From Bursaphelenchus xylophilus (taxonomy: Eukaryota > Nematoda > Chromadorea > Rhabditida > Aphelenchoididae): a DNA stretch of 64,000 nucleotides. The first letter of the stretch is position 1; each line of letters starts with the position of its first letter. The notes beneath the pieces are model-generated. The model searched no databases. It saw only the letters and a list, made by a program, of their open reading frames with translations, and was not told the origin of the DNA. The stretch lies in assembly GCA_904066235.2 (NCBI GenBank), contig CAJFCV020000004.1:5828001-5892000 (forward strand). The letters are read 5' to 3'. Below, in pieces: positions 45,801 to 57,800 of this stretch. The position numbers and the translations under genes are program-made.

Positions 45801-48800
45801 GACTTTTTTTCTTTCCGGAAATCCAAAAATTTTCCAAGTCCGAGAAACTCAATTGAAAATCATTCCAAAAAAATTCTAAGTTTCACCGATTTCGGGCCCC
45901 AAAATTTGGAATGAAAATATAAAAGGTCAGTGCGGGTGCCTCCGTGAAGCTAGACGGGCCATATTTGGTGGACAAGAAATGTGGTGTCTCAGCTTCAATT
46001 TGATATAAATTTTATAGAAATTGGTGCATAATTGGCGGAGAAATACCTGAAAAGATGTTGGGAGTTTCGAGTGGCCCACCCTGTATAATTTGACCTAGAT
46101 ACGTGCTTCATTCATCACATTAGCGTTTCGTATTTTAGATATTAAAATTTCTTTGAGGAAAAACCCAAAAAATTTGCATGATTTTTTTGAACTGAAAATA
46201 AATGGAAAATATTTTGATCGATTCGGCCTATAGAATAATCTCGAAATGCGGCAAATAAAAAAGTCGATTTTTTCTCTTAGAAGCTAACTTGCGGCATGGT
46301 GTCAGACTCCAAAAAAATTACAGGTGTACCTCACAATCAGAATATTCCTAGAAGCGACAGCCAACTTTTCAAAAAATCTTGAATAGCTAAAGTACGAAAA
46401 GCGACAAACTTTGGGTTATCCAGGGTCGCTGAATTAAACGCAATCAAAGAAACCCCGAAATTCCGTCACCTTCCGGGTAAAAATTGAAAAATACCGGAAA
46501 AGTCTCAAAAATCGGTCGTATCTTTCGACCGGTCGGTCTGAGACTCATAAAAGTGGGGTCCAAAAGTCTTAGAATTTTGCATAGATTATAATAAGACTAA
46601 ATTTTGTCCCAATATCTCGCATATAAAATTTTAGCCCAAAAAAAATCCGTGATGACACGACCTTTAGAACCCTCGTTTGCAACATAGGCAGAACGCCTTG
46701 CGATGACCTATATACCGTTTGAATTGTCGCTTCATGGAGCGTCATTTAGAGCAATAAAAAGGACGTCCCGATATGCAAATTTTTTTAGAAAATTTAAGAA
46801 ATATAAATTTTTTGCCAAATATGCAAATTTTTCACATACTTCCAGAAGTCCTAGGAAAAAGGTGTCAATACGAAAGTTGCTTGGAATTGTCCATTCTATA
46901 ACACAGAGAAGGTCCGGAGAGAATCCAACCTCTCGTGGCTGAGATCCTGGAAATGCGGGAAAGCTACAGTACACCTACAGTAGGCCAATAATCAAAAAAT
47001 TTTTTTCTGAAATTTAGTACTCGCGGTAAGGGTAACATGTGGTTAGTGTTTCATGGCTCTACTGTGACATCCTGTTTCATGTGCACAAGGCAAATCTGAA
47101 AGCTCGAGTCTCTCGCAAAACTTGTTTTAAGTAATTAAAACGCACTTCGCGAGTTGCTGAAGCAGGCTCAAATGGGGGTCTGCCCTAGAAATCGACCCCC
47201 ACTTTTTTTTGTCTTAACTGATGACATATAGAATGCTAAAGAACTTGGTGAATTTTTTTCGAAAAATTCGTCATCATGACCGAGATATGACGTATTTATT
47301 GTCTTTCGTTTAATGTGGTATATTGTACTGATTTATCGCCGAAACATCTCAGAGCTGTGTACATATACGTTATTGGCCATGCTGAACAACTTTGTAATTG
47401 ACCCGAAGTTTGTCAGGTTACTGTAACATACCGTAACGCCCATGCTCAATCAAAAAATCTCGATTTTCTCGATTTTTTTCAATAATTTTCTCGAAATTTT
47501 TTTCATTTTTGGAATCAGCATCAAATTCTGCATCGGATAGGCTATATGCGCATCTCCAGATAGGTGTACAAAAATGTCGTGGCGCAACCGGTAGTGGGTC
47601 GGACTACCATTCAAAAGGTCGCGGGTTCGAGTCCGGGTGGAAGCAAAAATGCTCAAACGCGATGGAAATTGTCCCAAAACAGTTGTAATGTATTGGAACT
47701 GTGTTAAAAATAAATAATAATTAACATTTTTCCCTGAAAAGGTTAATCTTTGGATTTTACGAAATTTTTGAAAATCATGATTTTTGTGGGCCCAAATCAG
47801 CCGAAGAAATAAAAAAATTTTGTTAGCGATTTTTTTGTTTAGAAACAACACAGGGCATATAGAAAGACTTTTCCTCAGAGGATTTCGCTCAATTTTGCCC
47901 AAGACACCAAAAAATTTCGTATTTTGTCATTTGACAAAAAATTGAAATTATGATTTTCAGACGTTTTTACGCGGAAACGTTTCCAATTTTTCTAGAGCAG
48001 TTTTTTGCGCTGCCTTTAAATAGTTTTCTAACAGCCGCGAAAATTTTCCACAAAAAATTTTACATTATAAAATTTGTAGATATTCACATATTTCATGATG
48101 TTACAGTGTTCATTCTTGTAAAATTTGTAAAAAATTCGACTCCCCTTAGTGGAAAACATGTGTATCCACGTTTGAACAGTTCCAATACATTACAACTGTT
48201 TTGGGGCAATTTCCATCGCGTTTGAGCATTTTTGCTTCCACCCGGACTCGAACCCGCGACCTTTTGAATGGTAGTCCGACCCACTACCGGTTGCGCCACG
48301 ACATTTTTGTACACCTATCTGGAGATGCGCATATAGCCTATCCGATGCAGAATTTGATGCTGATTCCAAAAACGAAAAAAAATTCCGAGAAAATTATTGA
48401 AAAAAATCGAGAAAATCGAGATTTTTTGATTGAGCATGGGCGTTACGGTATGTTACAGTAACCTGACAAACTTCGGGTCAATTACAAAGTTGTTCAGCAT
48501 GGCCAATAACGTATATATACACAGCTCTGAGATGTTTCGGCGATAAATCAGTACAATATACCACATTAAACGAAATTCAATAAATACGTCATATCTCGGT
48601 CATGATGACGAATTTTTCGAAAAAAAATCACCAAGTTCTTTAGCACCCTATATGTCATCAGTTAAGACAAAAAAAAGTGGGGGTCAATTTCTAGGGCAGA
48701 CCCCCCTTCCACAGCTCGCGAAGTGCGTTTTAAATGTAGCCAAATTCTGCAATATTTCTTGAAACACCCTGTATTGGTACTATCGCGATCAAAAGTTCGG

Positions 48801-51800
48801 ACAATCCGCACTGTGCATTTTTCAAAGACTGACTCTATTGAGTGTATCATACCTTTCCGGACTGGGAGCAACTGACGGGATGCCGATGTCCAAAAGCTCG
48901 CTGATATAGCTGTCTTCGAAGTAGCGTGATCTCGGGTTTGATCTTAGCTTTATGATTCGAGTTAAGTCTTCTGCCGCGGCCTCAGCAATGCCTTCTGTTA
49001 TTCGCTGACACATAAAGTTTAGTTTGACGAGGAAGTCAACATTATTTAGCGCCCCTCCTCGGCTGTAAATGGCATTATGTTCGCAATCTTCGAATGCGTT
49101 GAAGCGGTAGTTATCGATTAAAACCGTGGGTAGGTTTTGTGGGGGCACATCATTTGCGTTTGAATCGATCGATAACCGCTTGTCCGTGTATATAATGTTA
49201 ACACTTGTCGACTTGAAATTCGAAATGGGTTTTTCTTCCTTTTTTTCTGGAACATCGGTAAATGAGATCGATTTAAATTGTCCGCTTTTCCGTAGCGTGT
49301 TTGTATAGGATATCGTTGTTCCTCCAATCTTTCCGTGGTCATCGTCGGCTGCAGAGGTTGCTGATGACGCTGTTCTTTCATAAGTTTCCTCAGTGATTGG
49401 CTCTGGGATAGAAACTGTTGGCTCAACAGTTTCAAGGCCTTCTGCCAGCCTCTGGATTCTCGCTATGTGCTCAAGTTCTTCTTCAGTGAGCTCTTCCTGG
49501 GCAGGAATTGCCGGTGGAGGAGGTACAGGAGGAGCTTCCCGTGTTACTTCTTTCACAGGTGGTGCCGATAACAATAGGCCATGGTCCTCAAACGAATCTC
49601 CGGCAATTATCGATCCTTCGACTTTACTTTGATCATCGTCGGCTCCAGAGGTTGCTGATGACGCTGTTCTTTCATAAGTTTCCTCAGTGATTGGCTCTGG
49701 GATAGAAACTGTTGGCTCAACAGTGTCAAGGCCTTCTGCCAGCCTCTGGATTCTCGCTATGTGCTCAAGTTCTTCTTCAGTGAGCTCTTCCTGGGCAGGA
49801 ATTGCCGGTAGAGGAGGTAAAGGAGGAGCTTCCCGTGTTACTTCTTTCACAGGTGATTCCGATGATAATAGGCCGTGGTCTTCAAACGAATCTCCGGCAA
49901 TTATCGATCCTTCGACTTTACTTTGATCATCGTCGGCTCCAGAGGTTGCTGATGACGCTGTTCTTTCATAAGTTTCCTCAGTGATTGGCTCTGGGATAGA
50001 AACTGTTGGCTCAACAGTGTCAAGGCCTTCTGCCAGCCTCTGGATTCTCGCTATGTGCTCAAGTTCTTCTTCAGTGAGCTCTTCCTGGGCAGGAATTGCC
50101 GGTAGAGGAGGTAAAGGAGGAGCTTCCCGTGTTACTTCTTTCACAGGTGATTCCGATAACAATAGTCCATGGTCCTCAAACGAATCTCCGGCAATTATCG
50201 ATCCTTCGACTTTACTTTGATCATCGTCGGCTCCAGAGGTTGCTGATGACGCTGTTCTTTCATAAGTTTCCTCAGTGATTGGCTCTGGGATAGAAACTGT
50301 TGGCTCAACAGTGTCAAGGCCTTCTGCCAGCCTCTGGATTCTCGCTATGTGCTCAAGTTCTTCTTCAGTGAGCTCTTCTTGGGCAGGAATTGACGGTGGA
50401 GGAGGTACAGGAGGAGCTTCCCGTGGTACTTCTTTCACAGGTGGTGCCGATAACAATAGGCCATGGTCCTCAAACGAATCTCCGGCAATTATCGATCCTT
50501 CGACTTTGCTTTGATCATCGTCGGCTCCAGAGGTTGCTGATGACGCTGTTCTTTCATAAGTTTCCTCAGTGATTGGCTCTGGGATAGAAACTGTTGGCTC
50601 AACAGTGTCAAGGCCTTCTGCCAGCCTCTGGATTCTCGCTATGTGCTCAAGTTCTTCTTCAGTGAGCTCTTCCTGGGCAGGAATTGCCGGTAGAGGAGGT
50701 AAAGGAGGAGCTTCCCGTGTTACTTCTTTCACAGGTGATTCCGATGATAATAGGCGGTGGTCTTCAAATGAATCTCCGGTAATTATCGGTCCTTCGACTT
50801 TGCTTTGATCATCGTCGGCTCCAGAGGTTGCTGATGACGCTGTTCTTTCATAAGTTTCCTCAGTGATTGGCTCTGGGATAGAAACTGTTGGCTCAACAGT
50901 GTCAAGGCCTTCTGCCAGCCTCTGGATTCTCGCTATGTGCTCAAGTTCTTCTTCAGTGAGCTCTTCTTGGGCAGGAATTGACGGTGGAGGAGGTACAGGA
51001 GGAGCTTCCCGTGTTACTTCTTTCACAGGTGATTCCGATGATAATAGGCCGTGGTCTTCAAACGAATCTCCGGCAATTATCGATCCTCCAATCTTTCCGT
51101 GGTCATCGTCGGCTCCAGAGGTTGCTGATGACGCTGTTCTTTCATAAGTTTCCTCAGTGATTGGCTCTGGGATAGAAACTGTTGGCTCAACAGTGTCAAG
51201 GCCTTCTGCCAGCCTCTGGATTCTCGCTATGTGCTCAAGTTCTTCTTCAGTGAGCTCTTCTTGGGCAGGAATTGACGGTGGAGGAGGTACAGGAGGAGCT
51301 TCCCGTGTTACTTCTTTCACAGGTGATGCCGATAACAATAGGCCATGGTCCTCAAACGAATCTCCGGCAATTATCGATCCTTCGACTTTACTTTGATCAT
51401 CGTCGGCTCCAGAGGTTGCTGATGACGCTGTTCTTTCATAAGTTTCCTCAGTGATTGGCTCTGGGATAGAAACTGTTGGCTCAACAGTGTCAAGGCCTTC
51501 TGCCAGCCTCTGGATTCTCGCTATGTGCTCAAGTTCTTCTTCAGTGAGCTCTTCTTGGGCAGGAATTGACGGTGGAGGAGGTACAGGAGGAGCTTCCCGT
51601 GTTACTTCTTTCACAGGTGATTCCGATGATAATAGGCCGTGGTCTTCAAACGAATCTCCGGCAATTATCGATCCTCCAATCTTTCCGTGGTCATCGTCGG
51701 CTCCAGAGGTTGCTGATGACGCTGTTCTTTCATAAGTTTCCTCAGTGATTGGCTCTGGGATAGAAACTGTTGGCTCAACAGTGTCAAGGCCTTCTGCCAG

Positions 51801-54800
51801 CCTCTGGATTCTCGCTATGTGCTCAAGTTCTTCTTCATTGAGCTCTTCTTGGGCAGGAATTGACGGTGGAGGAGGTACAGGAGGAGCTTCCCGTGTTACT
51901 TCTTTCACAGGTGATGCCGATAACAATAGGCCATGGTCCTCAAACGAATCTCCGGCAATTATCGATCCTTCGACTTTACTTTGATCATCGTCGGCTCCAG
52001 AGGTTGCTGATGACGCTGTTCTTTCATAAGTTTCCTCAGTGATTGGCTCTGGGATAGAAACTGTTGGCTCAACAGTGTCAAGGCCTTCTGCCAGCCTCTG
52101 GATTCTCGCTATGTGCTCAAGTTCTTCTTCAGTGAGCTCTTCTTGGGCAGGAATTGACGGTGGAGGAGGTACAGGAGGAGCTTCCCGTGTTACTTCTTTC
52201 ACAGGTGATTCCGATGATAATAGGCCGTGGTCTTCAAACGAATCTCCGGCAATTATCGATCCTTCGACTTTGCTTTGATCATCGTCGGCTCCAGAGGTTG
52301 CTGATGACGCTGTTCTTTCATAAGTTTCCTCAGTGATTGGCTCTGGGATAGAAACTGTTGGCTCAACAGTGTCAAGGCCTTCTGCCAGCCTCTGGATTCT
52401 CGCTATGTGCTCAAGTTCTTCTTCAGTGAGCTCTTCCTGGGCAGGAATTGCCGGTAGAGGAGGTAAAGGAGGAGCTTCCCGTGTTACTTCTTTCACAGGT
52501 GATTCCGATGATAATAGGCGGTGGTCTTCAAATGAATCTCCGGTAATTATCGGTCCTTCGACTTTGCTTTGATCATCGTCGGCTCCAGAGGTTGCTGATG
52601 ACGCTGTTCTTTCATAAGTTTCCTCAGTGATTGGCTCTGGGATAGAAACTGTTGGCTCAACAGTGTCAAGGCCTTCTGCCAGCCTCTGGATTCTCGCTAT
52701 GTGCTCAAGTTCTTCTTCAGTGAGCTCTTCTTGGGCAGGAATTGACGGTGGAGGAGGTACAGGAGGAGCTTCCCGTGTTACTTCTTTCACAGGTGATTCC
52801 GATGATAATAGGCCGTGGTCTTCAAACGAATCTCCGGCAATTATCGATCCTCCAATCTTTCCGTGGTCATCGTCGGCTCCAGAGGTTGCTGATGACGCTG
52901 TTCTTTCATAAGTTTCCTCAGTGATTGGCTCTGGGATAGAAACTGTTGGCTCAACAGTGTCAAGGCCTTCTGCCAGCCTCTGGATTCTCGCTATGTGCTC
53001 AAGTTCTTCTTCAGTGAGCTCTTCTTGGGCAGGAATTGACGGTGGAGGAGGTACAGGAGGAGCTTCCCGTGTTACTTCTTTCACAGGTGATGCCGATAAC
53101 AATAGGCCATGGTCCTCAAACGAATCTCCGGCAATTATCGATCCTTCGACTTTACTTTGATCATCGTCGGCTCCAGAGGTTGCTGATGACGCTGTTCTTT
53201 CATAAGTTTCCTCAGTGATTGGCTCTGGGATAGAAACTGTTGGCTCAACAGTGTCAAGGCCTTCTGCCAGCCTCTGGATTCTCGCTATGTGCTCAAGTTC
53301 TTCTTCAGTGAGCTCTTCTTGGGCAGGAATTGACGGTGGAGGAGGTACAGGAGGAGCTTCCCGTGTTACTTCTTTCACAGGTGATTCCGATGATAATAGG
53401 CCGTGGTCTTCAAACGAATCTCCGGCAATTATCGATCCTCCAATCTTTCCGTGGTCATCGTCGGCTCCAGAGGTTGCTGATGACGCTGTTCTTTCATAAG
53501 TTTCCTCAGTGATTGGCTCTGGGATAGAAACTGTTGGCTCAACAGTGTCAAGGCCTTCTGCCAGCCTCTGGATTCTCGCTATGTGCTCAAGTTCTTCTTC
53601 ATTGAGCTCTTCTTGGGCAGGAATTGACGGTGGAGGAGGTACAGGAGGAGCTTCCCGTGTTACTTCTTTCACAGGTGATGCCGATAACAATAGGCCATGG
53701 TCCTCAAACGAATCTCCGGCAATTATCGATCCTTCGACTTTACTTTGATCATCGTCGGCTCCAGAGGTTGCTGATGACGCTGTTCTTTCATAAGTTTCCT
53801 CAGTGATTGGCTCTGGGATAGAAACTGTTGGCTCAACAGTGTCAAGGCCTTCTGCCAGCCTCTGGATTCTCGCTATGTGCTCAAGTTCTTCTTCAGTGAG
53901 CTCTTCTTGGGCAGGAATTGACGGTGGAGGAGGTACAGGAGGAGCTTCCCGTGTTACTTCTTTCACAGGTGATTCCGATGATAATAGGCCGTGGTCTTCA
54001 AACGAATCTCCGGCAATTATCGATCCTCCAATCTTTCCGTGGTCATCGTCGGCTCCAGAGGTTGCTGATGACGCTGTTCTTTCATAAGTTTCCTCAGTGA
54101 TTGGCTCTGGGATAGAAACTGTTGGCTCAACAGTGTCAAGGCCTTCTGCCAGCCTCTGGATTCTCGCTATGTGCTCAAGTTCTTCTTCAGTGAGCTCTTC
54201 TTGGGCAGGAATTGACGGTGGAGGAGGTACAGGAGGAGCTTCCCGTGTTACTTCTTTCACAGGTGATGCCGATAACAATAGGCCATGGTCCTCAAACGAA
54301 TCTCCGGCAATTATCGATCCTTCGACTTTACTTTGATCATCGTCGGCTCCAGAGGTTGCTGATGACGCTGTTCTTTCATAAGTTTCCTCAGTGATTGGCT
54401 CTGGGATAGAAACTGTTGGCTCAACAGTGTCAAGGCCTTCTGCCAGCCTCTGGATTCTCGCTATGTGCTCAAGTTCTTCTTCAGTGAGCTCTTCTTGGGC
54501 AGGAATTGACGGTGGAGGAGGTACAGGAGGAGCTTCCCGTGTTACTTCTTTCACAGGTGATTCCGATGATAATAGGCCGTGGTCTTCAAACGAATCTCCG
54601 GCAATTATCGATCCTCCAATCTTTCCGTGGTCATCGTCGGCTCCAGAGGTTGCTGATGACGCTGTTCTTTCATAAGTTTCCTCAGTGATTGGCTCTGGGA
54701 TAGAAACTGTTGGCTCAACAGTGTCAAGGCCTTCTGCCAGCCTCTGGATTCTCGCTATGTGCTCAAGTTCTTCTTCAGTGAGCTCTTCTTGGGCAGGAAT

Positions 54801-57800
54801 TGACGGTGGAGGAGGTACAGGAGGAGCTTCCCGTGTTACTTCTTTCACAGGTGATGCCGATAACAATAGGCCATGGTCCTCAAACGAATCTCCGGCAATT
54901 ATCGATCCTTCGACTTTACTTTGATCATCGTCGGCTCCAGAGGTTGCTGATGACGCTGTTCTTTCATAAGTTTCCTCAGTGATTGGCTCTGGGATAGAAA
55001 CTGTTGGCTCAACAGTGTCAAGGCCTTCTGCCAGCCTCTGGATTCTCGCTATGTGCTCAAGTTCTTCTTCAGTGAGCTCTTCTTGGGCAGGAATTGACGG
55101 TGGAGGAGGTACAGGAGGAGCTTCCCGTGTTACTTCTTTCACAGGTGATTCCGATGATAATAGGCCGTGGTCTTCAAACGAATCTCCGGCAATTATCGAT
55201 CCTCCAATCTTTCCGTGGTCATCGTCGGCTCCAGAGGTTGCTGATGACGCTGTTCTTTCATAAGTTTCCTCAGTGATTGGCTCTGGGATAGAAACTGTTG
55301 GCTCAACAGTGTCAAGGCCTTCTGCCAGCCTCTGGATTCTCGCTATGTGCTCAAGTTCTTCTTCAGTGAGCTCTTCTTGGGCAGGAATTGACGGTGGAGG
55401 AGGTACAGGAGGAGCTTCCCGTGTTACTTCTTTCACAGGTGATTCCGATGATAATAGGCCGTGGTCTTCAAACGAATCTCCGGCAATTATCGATCCTCCA
55501 ATCTTTCCGTGGTCATCGTCGGCTCCAGAGGTTGCTGATGACGCTGTTCTTTCATAAGTTTCCTCAGTGATTGGCTCTGGGATAGAAACTGTTGGCTCAA
55601 CAGTGTCAAGGCCTTCTGCCAGCCTCTGGATTCTCGCTATGTGCTCAAGTTCTTCTTCAGTGAGCTCTTCTTGGGCAGGAATTGACGGTGGAGGAGGTAC
55701 AGGAGGAGCTTCCCGTGTTACTTCTTTCACAGGTGATTCCGATGATAATAGGCCGTGGTCTTCAAACGAATCTCCGGCAATTATCGATCCTCCAATCTTT
55801 CCGTGGTCATCGTCGGCTCCAGAGGTTGCTGATGACGCTGTTCTTTCATAAGTTTCCTCAGTGATTGGCTCTGGGATAGAAACTGTTGGCTCAACAGTGT
55901 CAAGGCCTTCTGCCAGCCTCTGGATTCTCGCTATGTGCTCAAATTCTTCTTCAGTGAGCTCTTCTTGGGCAGGAATTGACGGTGGAGGAGGTACAGGAGG
56001 AGCTTCCCGTGTTACTTCTTTCACAGGTGATGCCGATAACAATAGGCCATGGTCCTCAAACGAATCTCCGGCAATTATCGATCCTTCGACTTTACTTTGA
56101 TCATCGTCGGCTCCAGAGGTTGCTGATGACGCTGTTCTTTCATAAGTTTCCTCAGTGATTGGCTCTGGGATAGAAACTGTTGGCTCAACAGTGTCAAGGC
56201 CTTCTGCCAGCCTCTGGATTCTCGCTATGTGCTCAAGTTCTTCTTCAGTGAGCTCTTCCTGGGCAGGAATTGCCGGTAGAGGAGGTAAAGGAGGAGCTTC
56301 CCGTGTTACTTCTTTCACAGGTGATTCCGATGATAATAGGCCGTGGTCTTCAAACGAATCTCCGGCAATTATCGATCCTTCGATCTTACTTTGATCATTG
56401 TCGGCTCCAGTGGTTGCTGATGACGCTGTTCTTTCATAAGTTTCCTCAGTGATTGGCTCTGGGATAGAAACTGTTGGCTCAACAGTGTCAAGGCCTTCTG
56501 CCAGCCTTTGGATCCTTGTTATGTGCTCAAGTTCTTCTTCTATTAGCTCTTCCTGGACAGGAATTGCCGGTAGAGGAGGTAAAGGAGGAGCTTCCCGTGT
56601 TACTTCTTTCACAGGTGATTCCGATAACAATAGTCCATGGTCCTCAAACGAATCTCCGGCAATTATCGATCCTTCGACTTTACTTTGATCATCGTCGGCT
56701 CCAGAGGTTGCTGATGACGCTGTTCTTTCATAAGTTTCCTCAGTGATTGGCTCTGGGATAGAAACTGTTGGCTCAACAGTGTCAAGGCCTTCTGCCAGCC
56801 TCTGGATTCTCGCTATGTGCTCAAGTTCTTCTTCTGTTAGCTCTTCCTGGACAGGAATTGACGGTGGAGGAGGTACAGGAGGAGCTACCCGTGTTACTTC
56901 TCTCACAGGTGATTCCGGTGACAATAGGCCGTGGTCTTCAAACGAATCTCCGGCAATTACCGATCCTTCGATCTTACTTTGGTCATCGTCGGCTCCAGAG
57001 GTTGCTGATGACGCTGTTCTTTCATACGTTTCCTCAGTGATTGGCTCTGGGATAGAAACTGTTGGCTCAACAGTGTCAAGGCCTTCTGCCAGCCTCTGGA
57101 TTCTCGCTATGTGCTCAAGTTCTTCTTCAGTGAGCTCTTCCTGGGCAGGAATTGCCGGTAGAGGAGGTAAAGGAGGAGCTTCCCGTGTTACTTCTTTCAC
57201 AGGTGATTCCGATGATAATAGGCCGTGGTCTTCAAATGAATCTCCGGCAATTATCGGTCCTTCGACCTTACTTTGATCATCGTCGGCTACAGAGGTTGCT
57301 GATGACGCTGTTCTTTCATAAGTTTCCTCAGTAATTGGCTCTGGGATAGAAACTGTTGGCTCAACAGTGTCAAGGCCTTCTGCCAGCCTCTGGATTCTCG
57401 CTATGTGCTCAAGTTCTTCTTCTGTTAGCTCTTCCTGGACAGGAATTGCCGGTAGAGGAGGTAAAGGAGGAGCTTCCCGTGTTACTTCTCTCACAGGTGA
57501 TTCCGGTGACAATAGGCCGTGGTCTTCAAACGAATCTCCGGCAATTACCGATCCTTCGATCTTACTTTGATCATCGTCGGCTCCAGAGGTTGCTAATGAC
57601 GCTGTTCTTTCATACGTTTCCTCAGTGATTGGCTCTGGGATAGAAACTGTTGGCTCAACAGTGTCAAGGCCTTCTGCCAGCCTCTGGATTCTCGCTATGT
57701 GCTCAAGTTCTTCTTCAGTGAGCTCTTCCTGGGCAGGAATTGCCGGTAGAGGAGGTAAAGGAGGAGCTTCCCGTGTTACTTCTCTCACAGGTGATTCCGG

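Larger units (their letters stand above)
47137..48732. repeat. 1.6-kb palindrome with tRNA-like arms
   Basis: Left arm 47137-47702 and right arm about 48175-48732 are reverse complements with scattered mismatches and small indels: AAAACGCACTTCGCGAG versus CTCGCGAAGTGCGTTTT at the tips, GTATTGGAACTGT versus ACAGTTCCAATAC at the inner ends. Each arm contains a tRNA-like segment in opposite orientation. The spacer is about 470 bp and AT-rich. Confidence 0.85.
43260..48852 (-). other. 5.6-kb clarinet intron filled with inverted-repeat elements
   Basis: The donor (CCGGAAAG then GTATGATA) at 48852 and acceptor TTTCAG at 43260 join the giant array exon to the next exon in phase (PSPE-S-EEISP). Between them lie a small TA-flanked element, a 2.7-kb palindrome with another element inside it, and a 1.6-kb palindrome with tRNA-like arms, each listed separately. 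Confidence 0.8.

Noticed and set aside
44519..46942. A duplicated 79-80-aa gene pair in opposite orientation
   Set aside because: The identical open stretches are simply the two arms of one palindromic element.
47576..48302. Functional tRNA genes
   Set aside because: A and B boxes are present but the anticodon arms do not pair, so they are recorded only as tRNA-like repeat parts.
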